From Narthecium ossifragum (Eukaryota > Streptophyta > Magnoliopsida > Dioscoreales > Nartheciaceae): DNA of 64,000 nucleotides. Location of the stretch: the NCBI GenBank assembly GCA_963920575.1, contig OY986964.1, positions 18,169,987 through 18,233,986 on the forward strand, read 5' to 3'. A program made the translations under genes and the position numbers. The notes below the pieces were generated by a model. That model was given only the letters and a program-made list of their open reading frames with translations, made no database searches and had not been told where the DNA came from. Below, in pieces: positions 24,168 to 36,817 of this stretch (the stretch's first letter is position 1; each line of letters starts with the position of its first letter).

Positions 24168-25979
24168 TGATGTCGCTCAGATGTGTCACGCACAGCGGTC
24201 GCGGTGCAGTATAGCATAAGAGAGGTCGAATCCCACAGAGAGACAAGCAGGAAAGATCCAGAAATACAGATAACAATGTATTGAAAACAATCAAAAGCGT
24301 AAAAAGTTAAGAAAATAGATCGAAGATGTAATAGTAAGATAAAGTTAACGAAAGAAATCAAGATTTGAATACGGCTAGGCTTCAGGAATCACTTCACTCT
24401 GATTTAGGTTCTTCTCTTCTCAATGGTTCATATAATACTCAGTTAAGGGATTCACATCCCAATCACCTTAACCGGAAGATATGGAATTATGAATCTGATA
24501 AAATATAAATGTCTCTTCCTACGACTGGTTCTTCCCTTTATAGTTCTAACTTCATCCAACCAAACCTAAGAATACACGATATCGGCTGTCACTACAGGCA
24601 ACGCGAAGCAAAAGTTCATCGGGACAAAGCCCTAACTCTATATAACCGGATCTCTAAGAATACACAATACCAACTCTCACAATCGGCAATGCATAGCAAA
24701 GATTCCTCGGGATAGAGCCCCAACCTTGTCTAACCAGATCCCTAAGAATATACAATACCAGCTGTCACTACGGGCAATGCATAGCAAAGGTCTCGCAAGA
24801 CTCGGTAGGAGAATCAAAAGAGAAGACTATGGGATTATAAGATCATGAAAGAAGCATGACTGGATTCATAAAATTAATCAGCCACATAGAAATCTATAAT
24901 CTGAAAATAGTATTTGAAGATCCAATACATAGAAAAGAGTTTAACAATGAAGATTAAAAACTATGAACCATTGTTGGAGAAGAAACCCTAATCCTCGCTA
25001 GATCATCCATTCGCCATGCCCGCGGATTACTCGGCCATGGATGGAGATTCCTTCATCTTCTTCCTTTGGGAAACACCCAGAAAAGAGCCTCCAAAAACGT
25101 CCAAGAAGTCCCCTTTGATTAACCCTAAGTATCCAATTTATAGCCCCAAATCTCTCCATCCACGGATTAGATCTGAACCGTAGGTTTTCTTCACTAGAAA
25201 CGTCGGATCGATCCCTCCCAGGGTGTCGGATCGATCCCTCGCATTAAAACTTTAACTTCTGACTTCGCCCGGGTCCGATCGATCGGACTAAGAGTGTCAG
25301 ATTGATCGGTTTCGTAAAAATCCTCCGTCTCTGGCTATTCCCGAGTCCGATCGATGGATGGATCGATCGAACTGTGTTCCTCTAGAAAGCATACGTTCTA
25401 TCAACCTTTAATTCCCAAGTCCGATCGATCGGACTATGGGTGTTGGATCGATAGGCTGCATAAAAATCAGCTGTTTTTGGCTATTCTCGAGTTAGATCGA
25501 TCGGACTTTAGGTGTCCGATCGATCGGACCCCTTAGGAGGGATGGAGGGATCGATCGGATCCCTTGTGGTTGAAAAAAACATGTTCTGTCACGTTTCTGC
25601 ATAGTCCGATCGATCGGACTTCCAGCGTATTTTCTGTTCTGCCATTCAGACTGCGCCATAGGTACTAAAATTGCCGTAACTTCCTTTAGGAAACTCAGAA
25701 TCATGAACCGTAAAATTCTCCAGAATCTAGACATCAAGAGCTTTCGAATAATATATTGTACATCATCTGGTTTTCCATGAGCAGGTACAGATTAATTTTT
25801 GAAATTGATCCATATACTCTTTTCACCTTCTTTTAGCCCCAATTTCCTGCATTTTCCAAACAACCATGTGAATCAACATATAGATGTAAAAATAGTAATA
25901 AAGATGTTGATTAAGGATAATAATCTAGCAATTGAGATGGTTATAAGACTGTTCAGAGTGCACTTTCATGCACTCATCA
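24168..25979 (-). repeat. E2 3' LTR
   Basis: 1812 bp; plus-strand ends tgatgtcgctcag and cactcatca. U3 holds GATCGATC palindromes at about 25200-25620 (plus strand), where E1 has GGTCGACC. A TATA-like ctataaattgg lies on the minus strand near 25130-25145. Confidence 0.92.
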
Positions 25980-27269
25980 CACCCCCCAACCAGCTTATTG
26001 CTAGTCTCTAGCAATTCAAAGCGCATAGAATATAATTAAGCACACTAACGGTTTAAGGATGTAGACATGCATGATAAAAATTCTACCTTATCAAGTCAAT
26101 AGTGTTTTATGCACTACAGAGCATGGAAACTTTTTATACTCATACACATACTATCAACACATGAAATCAACTTCTACACATCAAAACATGCTAATCACCA
26201 TCCAGAAGAACACATGTGACGTGACAAATACATGTTACGTACAGAAGCAACTTCTACCCACCATTAGTCCAAACACACTGCTATTTTCATGACCAATCAT
26301 CCAACCCTCGCACTTTAAGTACAGCATGCTCTTTCTCTCTTTTTTTCTTTTCAACTATCAGACACTTTGCCTTTTTACGCGAGCACTCTCCGCTTCTTGA
26401 GGCGCAGAGACCCGGTTATTTAGCAAAACACTTAATAGTTTTTTTTTATAGCTATAAGTGGTTCTACCTTGTTACGCGAGCTCCCCGCTTCCTGAGGCAA
26501 GAACACCCGGTTACTCAGTAGATCACTTAATAGTTGTTTCGGCACAGCTTGATCAAGTTCCAGAACTTTTTCTCTCTTTTGTTTTTTTCTTCTGTATATA
26601 CTCATATATAGCTAATGTTTAGGCACAGCTTGATCAAGCTCCAGTACCTTTTCTCTTTTTTTTTTCTGCATGCAATACTCAACACTAGCTAATATTGAAA
26701 TCATGGTCTTGATTGACAATAGCATGCTCATTCCTCTAGTGAGTATAATTACCACTGCACATAAAGTGTTCGTGTGTGGATCACATGATGTTATACTTTC
26801 AGGTTATCACGCATGCAATCAATGTATTGATCAATCCATATGAAAGCAGCATGCATAATAAGCATAAAAATTTCAGCTCATGTACAATTTCTAGTAACAT
26901 AATCAATTCAACACTATTAAACTCAATAAGGTAGCATGCATAAGGTCATGCATGCCTACACCCCCCAACCTGAAATTCACATTGTCCTCAATGTGTGCTA
27001 ATCATGTAAATAAGCAGAAGGGTGGTGGCTGAAATTTCATATGTGACAGAAATAAAAATAGGAAATTGAAATAAGAGCGAGGCCACCTGACAGAATATCT
27101 GAAATCTTGCACAGGGCTCTCCATTGTAGCCGAATTTCACAAGCAAGGAAGACGGACATCCAAGCATCCTAAAAACATAAAATAGCAAACAAAATCAAAT
27201 GAGAAGGAAAGCAAACAAACTAAAACAACCTAACCTAATCAAAAAGGGAAATGATGGATAGGAGAAAGA
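25980..27269 (-). other. E2 non-coding 3' region
   Basis: No env-like frame. From the stop codon leftwards it contains the hairpin CACATTG-AGGA-CAATGTG with its G-run, a twofold repeated segment of about 75 bp (26465-26536 and 26362-26440; acccggtta, cgcttc, acgcgag in the plus-strand copy), a duplicated gcacagcttgatcaag (near 26540 and 26620), and the polypurine tract at 25991-25980. Confidence 0.75.
26978..26995 (-). other. Conserved 3'-region hairpin with downstream G-run (E2)
   Basis: Perfect 7-bp stem CACATTG/CAATGTG with loop AGGA on the element strand, followed by ttggggggtg 16 bases on. The same hairpin is at 35899-35916 (E1), and a 6-bp version is at 54995-55010 (I). Confidence 0.7.
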
Positions 27270-30200
27270 TCATCCCTCGTAGACAGGGTCTACGAGAGAA
27301 ACGGTGTGCTCCTCAGGGTTCGCTTTCTCTGGAATCTGTTTCAAGCGCTGTCCATTAACCGTAAACAGCCTCCCATCCTTTGGGTCTTCAACTTCCACAG
27401 CCCCATTCTCAAATATTCTACTAATGGTGAAGGGGCCTGTCCAACGTGATCTCAGCTTCCCAGGATGAAGATGCAGTCGTGCGTCATATAGATAAGCTTG
27501 TTGTCCGACTTTAAACGTCTTTCGCAGGATCTTCTTGTCATGGTAAGCCTTTGTCTTTGCCTTGAAGATCCTAGAACTCTCATAAGCATCATTCCTGAGT
27601 TCCTCCAACTCAGACAGTTGGAGTTTCCGATCCTGACCTGCACCATCCAAAATAAAATTTAGTGACTTAATAGCCCAATATGCCTTATGTTCTAACTCAA
27701 CCGGAAGATGACAGGGTTTTCCATAAACTAAGCGAAATGGCGACATCCGCAGGGTAGTCTTGTAGGCAGTGCGATAGGCCCACAACGCATCTGACAGCCT
27801 CAAGGACCAGTCCTTTCGGTTGGGGCTCACTGTCTTCTCCAGGATTTGCTTGATCTCTCTATTGGCTAATTCAGCTTGGCCATTCGTCTGGGGATGATAA
27901 GCAGTGGAAATCTTATGTGTAACTCCATACCTGCGCATCAAAGCCTCAAAAGAGCGGTTACAAAAATGGGATCCTTGGTCACTAATAATAACCCTAGGAG
28001 TACCAAATCTAGACAAAACATGCTCTTTAAGAAACTTGATGACAGTGGAATGATCATTATTCCTACATGCAATAGCCTCCACCCACTTAGACACGTATTC
28101 CACAGCCAACAATATATATAAATAGCCAAAAGAAGAAGGAAAGGGTCCCATAAAGTCTATACCCCAACAATCAAAAATCTCTACAGCTTGAATTGGGTTT
28201 AAAGGCATCATATGTCTCCTAGATAGAGCTCCTAATGTTAGGCATCTATCACAGGATTTGTAGAAAATATTAACATCACGAAACATAGTAGGCCAATAAA
28301 AACCACATTGAAGAATTTTAGCAGCAGTTTTTTTTCATCGAAAAATGGCCTCCACATGCATGAGAGTGACAGAATGTAATGATGCTTTCTATTTCATAAT
28401 CTGGGACACAACGACGCATAATCTGGTCAGGACAATACTTAAACAGACAAGGGTCATCCCAATAAAATTTCTTTACCTCAACAAAAAATCTACGTTTATC
28501 CTGCGCACTCCAAAAGTAAGGGATCTCACCTGTCGCTAAGTAATTAACAATGTGCGCATACCAGGGTAGCCGTGCAACTGAAAAGAGTTGCTCATCAGGA
28601 AAGTCATCCATAATTGGTGGCTCATTTTCCGCTACTTCCACCATTAACCTTGATAGGTGATCAGCGACAACGTTCTCCACACCCTTTTTATCTTTGATGG
28701 AGATATCGAATTCCTGTAAGATTAATATCCAATGAATTAGGCGCGCTTTAGCATCCTTCTTGGTGAGAAGGTACTTAGGCGCGGCATGATAAGTGAAAAT
28801 AGTAATGGGAGAACCAATCAAATAAGCACGAAACTTGTCTAATGCAAAGACTATAGCTAACAGTTCTTTCTCGGTGGTAGAATAATTCATCTGAGCAATA
28901 TTCAAGGTTCGGCTAGCATAATGAATAACATGAGGTTTACCATCTTTTCGCTGTCCTAAAACAGCTCCTACAGCAAAGTCACTTGCATCACACATCAATT
29001 CAAAAGGAAGGCTCCAATCGGGTGGTTGCACAATAGGTGCGGAAGTCAATTTATCAATCAAGGCTTGAAAAGCCTCTTGACAAGCAATAGTCCACTCAAA
29101 AGGGGTATCCTTTATCAAAAGAGTACATAAAGGACGAGCAATAGCAGAAAAATTTTGGATGAACCTCCTGTAAAAACCAGCATGCCCTAGAAATGATCTA
29201 ACATCTTTAACAGTTTTTGGCACAGGAAGCTTTGAGATGAGATCGATTTTTGATCGATCCACTTCAATGCCTCTAGAAGAAACTATGTGACCCAACACAA
29301 TGCCTGAGGGCACCATGAAGTGACACTTTTCCCAATTAAGCACAAGTTGCTTCTCTTCACACCTGACCAAGACTCTCTTTAAGTTATGCAAGCATGCATC
29401 AAAAGTATTACCAAATACAGTCAAGTCATCCATATATACTTCCATACATTCCTCAATCATATGAGCAAACATACTCATCATACAACGCTGAAAAGTAGCA
29501 GTAGCATTACATAATCCAAATGGCATTCTACGGAAAGCATAAGTACCAAAAGGACAAGTAAAAGTAGTTTTTTTCTGATCCTCTAAAGCAATCTCAATCT
29601 GATAATATCCAGAATAACCATCAAGAAAACAATAAAAAGGATGTCCAGCTACTCTTTCCAAAATCTGGTCTAGAAAAGGCAATGGAAAATGATCCTTACG
29701 GGTGGTAGCATTCAATTTTCTATAATCTATACACATACGCCATCCTGTCACCAATTTAGTGGGGACAAAGTCTCCACTTTCATTTTCAACAACAGTGACA
29801 CCAGATTTTTTAGGCACAACCTGTGTAGGACTAACCCATTTGCTATCAGCAATAGGGTAAATGATCCCTGCATCTAATAATTTCAACAATTCAGTTTTTA
29901 CTACCTCTTTCATTGTAGGGTTCAACCTACGCTGAGGATCTCTACGAGGTACAGCCCCTTGTTCAAGATTAATCATATGGAAACAAATCAACGGACTAAT
30001 ACCTTTCAGATCTGCTATACTCCATCCAATAGCTGATTTATGCTCATTTAAAACGCTAAGTAATTGCTCACCTTGATCTGCAGTTAATGCTGAAGAAATA
30101 ATAACTGGGTATGTATCACCTGGACCAAGATAGGCATGCTTCAAACCTTGAGGAAGCGGCTTCAGGTCCAGTTTAGGCGGCTCTACTGATGATGGTGTTG

Positions 30201-32661
30201 GTGGCTGTCCTCTTTCTGGCAGTTTTTCAAACTTTGGATTCCATGGACCTGCAAAAGAACAATGTTCAAAATTTTTACACATCCCATCATCATCAACATT
30301 TTCATCCAAATCCAATTCAGTAGAATTAATTTCAGTTGTAGCAAACTCCTCTTCAGTGAGCAAATCAATCTGGTAAGTCTGCTGGCATTCATCATCCTCA
30401 TCAAGTTTCTTAGCAACATTAAAAACATTAATTTCTAACGTCATATTCCCAAAAGTTAACTTCATTAAGCCATTCCTGCAATTAATTATAGCATTAGCAG
30501 TAGCAAGAAACGGTCTACCTAAAATAATAGGAATTCTAGAATCAGCAGTTACTACAGCCTGAGTATCCAAGACTAAGAAATCAACAGGATAATAAAATTT
30601 ATCTATTTGAACAAGCACATCCTCTACTACTCCTCGTGGAGTTTTCGTGGATCTATCTGCCAATTGCAAAATCACAGATGTCGATTTAATCTGTACTAAA
30701 CCAAGTTGCAAGTAAACAGAATATGGCATCAAATTAACACTCGCACCAAGATCTAGTAAAGCTTATCCTACTTCATGCTCTCCAATGAAACAAGACACAG
30801 TAGGGCAGCCAGGATCCTTATATTTAGGAGGAATCCTATGCTGAAGCAGTGCACTAACCTGCTCTGTTAAAAATGCAGTTTCCTTTACATGATGTCGTCT
30901 CTTCATAGCGCATAAATCTTTAATCACTTTAGCATATGTAGGAATTTGTTTAATAACATGCAAAAGAGGAAGGTTTACCTTAACCTGCCGAAGATGCTCC
31001 AAAATCTCGTTGTTGGGCTCCATAGTAAATTTAGTGGATTTCAATGCCTGAGGGAAAGGGACACGTACCTGAAAGTCACCTGGTGTAGGGCCATCTGAAT
31101 GATCGGTCTCTACATGGTTCTCATCAATCCGATGCTCTTCTTCAACAACAATAGGAGGTTCGGTGGGCTCTTGTGAAGGGCTTTTTGTTGTTTTCCCGCT
31201 TCTCGTAGTTACGGCATTCATCTCCTTCACATTATTTTGCTCAGCACTAGATACCTGCGTTTGTTGAGGTTGAGCAGGGAACTTCCCTCGTTCATGCACG
31301 CTCAAAGAGTTGATCAGCTTCGTGATCTGGCTCTTGATCTCTTGAATATCCTCCTTCCTTTCCTTAGATTCCTGCACAATCATAGATTTCAGTTCCTGTA
31401 AATTGTCATTAAATGTAGGCCTAGGAAAACCATATGTATTATAAGGAGGGTTAGAAAAAGGCTTATTAGGTGGCGGTTAATGATGCTCGTTGCTCTGTGG
31501 AGCGTTCGACTTCTAGCTGAAATTCGGATGCTCTCGCCATCCTGGATTATACGTCTCTGAATAGGGAGTGTACGGCCTCCTGAATCCGCCTACAGCGTTG
31601 CAATGCTCGTCGTACACACCTCTCATTTCAGCATAGGTGGGGCAATCATCAATCTGGTGGTCCACGCCTTGACAGATCGCACACGGCCCAGCCGGCCTTG
31701 TAGGTTCATTGTATGGAGAGGTTCGGGCAGCCATCATATCTTTGGTCTTTAATAGCTCCAGCTGCCTTGTTAGACTCTCCACTTTAGCCTTGAGTGTGTC
31801 TTCCTCGCGTAGATGATATACTCCTCCACCTTGTTGTTGCGATGGTAGTCTGGCTCTGCTGGTATTATCTGTTGCGCTCGGCCCAGTCCATGTATGAGCT
31901 TTCTCAGCAAGCTCTGTCAAATACTCAATAGCTGTGTCAGGATCTTTTTGCAAAAATTCACCATTGCACATCATCTCATCAAATTGTCGTTCTCTAACAG
32001 TTAAACCATCATAGAAATAACTAACAAGACGCCAACTTTCATATCCATGATGAGGACATAAATTCAACATGTCTTTAAATCGTTCCCACGCCTGATACAA
32101 AGTTTCACTATCCTTTTGTGTGAAGATCGAAATCTGTCTCTTAAGTGCATTGGTTTTGTGCTGTGAGAAATACTTGTTGAAAAATATCTGTGTCATTTCA
32201 GCCCAAGATCCTATAGACGGCCTCAAGGAATATAACCAACTCTTTGCTCTATCCTTCAATGAGATGGGAAAAAACTTAAGTCGGATCATATCTAGTGCAC
32301 CTGGTTGGCTATGGAAGGTCGCTACTACTTCCTCAAACTCCCTAATATGCACATATGGATTTTCATTTTCCAACCCATGAAAGGTAGGAAGCAACTGAAT
32401 CATGCCAGGTTTAAAGTCAACATGTGCTGCATTAGGTGGAAACATGATTCATGAAGGTGTAGCAGTGCGAGTAGGATGCAAATATTCTTGCAAACTCCTA
32501 GGAGCTTGTTCTTCCTCGTGCTCAGCCATAATGAAAGTACGATGTGAAGTTTGTGACTGTGCGTCAAAGAGATCAGCAATATATGTCTCATTATCAGAAG
32601 TTTCAGAATCACCCTCGGGACGTCTAGCAAATCTGCCTAGTTCGTCTCTATACCGAGGCAT
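27270..32661 (-). pseudogene. gag-pol: E2 Gag-Pol polyprotein, near-complete
   Basis: One long frame from ATG 32661 (MPRYRDELGRFARRPEGD). Capsid, zinc knuckle CAICQGVDHQIDDC, protease DLGASVNLMPYSV, reverse transcriptase VYMDDLTVFGN, RNase H MCDASDFAVGAVLG and integrase follow. The integrase has CHSHACGGHF...CDRC and the catalytic D, D, E in [16 protein letters not shown] and GQAELANRE. Stops lie at 32449-32451 (TGA), 31513-31515 (TAG), about 31478 (TAA) and 30763-30765 (TAA). By comparison with E1, three of the four are C-to-T or G-to-A transitions. A +1 shift in an A-run near 28330 separates the main frame (30732-28318) from integrase (28286-27270). No chromodomain is seen. Confidence 0.9.
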
Positions 32662-32893
32662 ACACCAACAAACACACAATCCAGAAGATACAAACCAACT
32701 AAAGAAAATAAGCAAAAACAATAATTGAAACTAAGCTTACTAACTAAAACTGAATAAAAGAAAACAATCCTAATAGAGAAGAAATAATCAAAACCAAAAA
32801 TAAAGAAATAAAGACTAAAGAAAATGAACGAAGTTACCGCTTTCGGTGTCTACAATCACTGTAATCTGATTCTGGTGGTTTTCTGAACCGTCT

Positions 32894-32910
32894 CCCCGGC
32901 AACGGCGCCA
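32894..32910 (-). other. E2 primer-binding site, tRNA-Asp
   Basis: Complement of TGGCGCCGTTGCCGGGG, five bases from the LTR. Confidence 0.9.
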
Positions 32911-32915
32911 ATTTT

Positions 32916-34739
32916 TGATGTCGCTCAAATGTGTCACGCACAGCGGTCGCGGTACAGTAAAGCATAATAGAGGTCGAATCCCACAGAGAGACAAGCAGGA
33001 AAGATCCAGAAACACAGATAACAATATATCGAAAACAATCAAGAGCGATAAAAGTTAAGAAAATAGATCGAAGATGTAATGATGAGATAGACTAAACGAA
33101 AGAAATTAGGATTTTGATAAGGCTAGGCTTCAGGAATCACTTCACTCCGATTTAGGTTCTTCTCTTCTCAATGGTTCATATAATACTCAGTTAAGGGATT
33201 CACATCCCAATCACCTTAACCGGAAGATATGGAATTATGAATCTGATAAAATATAAATGTTTCTTCCTACGATTGGTTCTTCCCTTTATAGTTCTAACTT
33301 CATCCAACCAAACCTAAGAATACACGATACCGGCTGTCACTACAGGCAACGCGCAGCAAAAGTTCATCGGGACAAAGCCCTAACTCTATCTAACCGGATC
33401 TCTAAGAATACACAATATCAACTCTCACAATCGGCAATGCATAGCAAAGATTCCTCGGGATAGAGCCCCAACCTTGTCTAACCAGATCCCTAAGAATATA
33501 CAATACCAGCTGTCACTACGGGCAATGCATAGCAAAGGTCTCGCAAGACTCGGTAGGAGAATCAAAAGAGAAGACTATGGGATTATAAGATCATGAAAGA
33601 AGCATGACTGGATTCATAATATTAATCATCCACATAGAAATCTATAATCTGAAAATAATATTTGAAGATCCAATACATAGAAAAGAGTTTAACAATGAAG
33701 ATTAAAAACTATGAACCATTGTTGGAGAAGAAACCCTAATCCTCGCTAGATCATCCATCCGCCATGCCCGCGGATTGCTCGGCCATGGATGGAGATTCCT
33801 TCATCTTCTTCCTTTGGGCAACACCCAGAAAAGAGCCTCCAAAAACGTCGAAGAAGTCCCCTTTGATTAACCCTACGTATCCAATTTATAGCCCCAAATC
33901 TCTCCATCCACGGATTAGATCTGAACCGTAGGTTTTCTTCACTGGAAACGTCGGATCGATCCCTCCCAGGGTGTCGGATCGATCCCTCACATTAAAACTT
34001 CAACTTCTGACTTCGCCCGGGTCCGATCGATCGGACTAAGGGTGTCAGATCGATCGGTTTCGTAAAAATCCTCCGGCTCTGTCTATTCCCAAGTCCGATC
34101 GATGGATTGATCGATCGAACTGTGTTCCTCTAGAAAGCATACGTTTTGTCAACCTTTAATTCCCAAGTCCGATCGAGCGGACTATGGGTGTTGGATCGAT
34201 CGGTTGCGTAAAAATCAGCGGTTTTTGGCTATTCCCGAGTCCGATCGATCGGACTTTAGGTGTCCGATCGATCGGACCCCTTAGGAGGGATGGAGGGATC
34301 GATCGGATCCCTTGTGGCTGAAAAAAACATGGTCTGTCATGTTTCTGCATAGTCCGATCGATCGGCGGATCGATCAGACTTCTAGCGTATTTTCTGTTCT
34401 GCCATTCAGACTGCGCCATCGGTACTAAAATTGTCGTAACTTCCTCTAGGAAACTTGGAATCACGAACCGTAAAATTCTCCAGAATCTAGACTTCAAGAT
34501 CTTTCCAACCATATATGGCACATCATCTAGTTTTCCATGACCAGGTATAAATTAATTTTTGAAGTTGATCTATATACTCTTTTCAGCTTCTTTTAGCCCC
34601 AATTTCCTGCATTTTCCAAACAACCATGTGAAGCAATATATAGATGTAAAAATAGTAATAAAGATGTTGATTAAGGATAATAATTTAGCAATTGAGATGG
34701 TTATAAGACTGTTCAGAGTGCACATTCATGCACTCATCA
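32916..34739 (-). repeat. E2 5' LTR
   Basis: 1824 bp, matching the 3' LTR apart from scattered substitutions. Its palindrome array at 33950-34380 includes gtccgatcgatcggac several times. It would drive minus-strand transcription. Confidence 0.92.
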
Positions 34740-35608
34740 CCTTTCCTTCTTCTTTTGGCTATTTATATATATTGTTGGCTGTGGAATATGTTTCTAAGTG
34801 GGTGGAGGCTATTGCATGTAGGAATAATGATACTGTCATCAAGTTTCTTTAACAGCATATTTTATCCCGGTTTGGTACTTTTAGAGTTATTATTAGTGAC
34901 CAGGGATCACACTTTTGTAATCGCTCTTTTGAGGCTTTGATGCGCAGGTATGGAGTCACACACAAGGTGTCCACTGCTTAACATCCACAGACGAATGGTC
35001 AAGTTGAATTAGCCAATAGGGAGATAAAGCAAATTCTGGAAAAGACAGTGCGCAATAACCGAAAGGATTAGTTGTTGAGGCTCTCAGATGCGTTGTGGGC
35101 ATATCGCACGGCCTACAAGACTACCATGGGGATGTCGCCGTTTCGCCTAGTCTATGGAACACCATGTCATCTTCCAGTAGAATTAGAACATAAGGCATAT
35201 TGGGCTATTAAGTCACTAAATTTTACTTTGTATACTGCAGGTCAGGAACGGAAACTCCAGCTGTCTGAGCTGGAGGAACTCAGGAATGATGCTTATGAGA
35301 GTTCTCGGATCTTCAAGGCAAAAACAAAGGCCTATCAAGACAAGCGGATCCTGAGGAAAACATTTCAAGAAGGACAGCAAGTCTACCTATATGATGCACG
35401 ACTGCACCTCCATCCTGGGAAGTTGCGATCACGATGGACCGGCCCTTTTATGGTTACTAGAGTATTTGAGAATGGGGCTATAGAGGTTCAAGACCCGAAG
35501 GATGGGAAGCTATTCATGGCCAATGGACAGCGGCTGAAGCCTATTCCAGCGAAGGTGGCCACTGATGAGCATCACCTCCCTCTCGTAGACCCTGTCTACG
35601 AGGGATGA

Positions 35609-36817
35609 CCTTTCTACTATCTATCATTTATCTTTTTGATTAGGTTAGTTTGTTTGCTTTTGTTTTCATTTGTTTTTGTTTTCTATCTTATTTCTTAGGA
35701 TGTTGGACCACCGTTTGCCTTGCTTGAGGAATTCAATCACTATTCTAGAGATGAAAACTTCGGCCACCATGAGAAACCTTGAGGAGATATTCGCTTATTC
35801 TATCAGGTGGTTTCGCTTCTATATCGATTTATAATTCTAATCTATTTTGTTTAAAATTGAAACCCACACCCTATTTTATTCTATGGCCATACCTAGCACA
35901 CATTGAGGACAATGTGAATTTCAGGTTGGGGGGTGTAGGCATCCATGATCTCATGCATGCTACCTTATTGAGTTTAATATGTTACTAGAAATTATACATG
36001 AGCTGAAATTTTTATGCTTATTATACATGTTGCTTTCATATGGATTGGCATATACATTGATTGCATGCGTGATAACCTGAAGGTAGAACATCATGTGATT
36101 CACACACGAACACTTTATGTGCAGTGGCGATTATACTCACCAGAGGAATGAGCATGCTATTGTTAATCTAGACCATGATTTCAGCATTAGCTAGTGTTGA
36201 GTATTGCATGGAAAAAAAAAGAAGAAAAAGTTCTCGAGCTTGATAAAGCTGTGCCTAAACAACTATTAGGTGATCTACTGAGTAACCGGGTGTTCTTGCC
36301 TCAGAAAGCGGGGAGCTCGAGTAAAAAGGTAGAACCACTAAAAAAAAAAAACTATTAAGTGTTTTGCTAAGTAACCGGGTCCCTGCGTCTCAAGAATCGG
36401 AGAGTGCTCGCGTAAAAAGGCAAAGTGTCTGATAGTTGAGAAACAAAAGAGGAAAAAAGAAAAGAAAGAGCATGCTGTACTTAAAGTGCGAGGGTTGGAT
36501 GATTGGTCATGAAGATAGTAGTGTGTTTGGACTAATGGTGGGTAGAAGTTGCTTCTGTATGTAACATTTATTTGTCACGTCACATGTGTTCTTCTGGATG
36601 GTGATTAGCATGTTTGATGTGTAGAAGTTGATTTCATGTGTTGGTAGTATGTGTATGAGTATAAGAAGTTTTCATGCTCTGTACTGTATAAAACACTATT
36701 GACTTGATAAGGTAGAATTTTTATCATGCATGTCTACATCCTTGAACCGTTGGTGTGTTTAATTATATTTTATGCGCTTTGAATTGCTAGAGACTAGCAA
36801 TAAGCTGGTTGGAGGTG
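35609..36817 (+). other. E1 non-coding 3' region
   Basis: Counterpart of the E2 3' region. The hairpin lies at 35899-35916, followed by ggttggggggtg at 35924-35935. The duplicated acccgg segment lies at about 36265-36340 and 36345-36435, and a decayed polypurine tract ggttggaggtg at 36807-36817. No protein is encoded. Confidence 0.75.
35899..35916 (+). other. Conserved 3'-region hairpin (E1)
   Basis: CACATTG-AGGA-CAATGTG, a perfect 7-bp stem with a 4-base loop, 290 bp after the pol stop codon. Confidence 0.7.

Larger units (their letters stand above)
24168..34739 (-). mobile_element. E2: full-length Ty3/gypsy element inverted inside E1
   Basis: A 10572-bp element with LTRs at 24168-25979 and 32916-34739, and perfect ccttt target duplications (24163-24167, 34740-34744). 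It reads right to left: primer site 32910-32894, gag-pol 32661-27270, 3' region, polypurine tract GGTTGGGGGGTG next to the 3' LTR. Proteins are nearly identical to E1, so it is the same family inserted in opposite orientation. It carries four in-frame stops and one frameshift. Confidence 0.95.
21059..35608 (+). pseudogene. pol: E1 Pol, degenerate and split by E2
   Basis: Protease (LLDLGASVNLMPYSVYLQLG, near 21560), reverse transcriptase (VYMDDLTVFGN, near 22870), RNase H (MCDASDYTVGAVLG, near 23310) and integrase zinc finger (CHSHACGGHF...CDRC, near 23940-24065) are in order. Pol breaks at GIDFMGPF (24167), where E2 inserted, and resumes at 34745 with [14 protein letters not shown], ending VDPVYEG at 35608. 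Compared with E2 it has a 17-bp deletion near 21675, a +1 shift near 21985, an insertion with stop near 22385, 1-bp deletions near 22565 and 23380, and W-to-stop changes. Not functional. Confidence 0.88.

Noticed and set aside
26465..26490. Small-subunit rRNA 3' end (CGTAACAAGGTAG on the minus strand)
   Set aside because: Only about 13 bases match and no rRNA context surrounds it; it belongs to the duplicated 3'-region segment.
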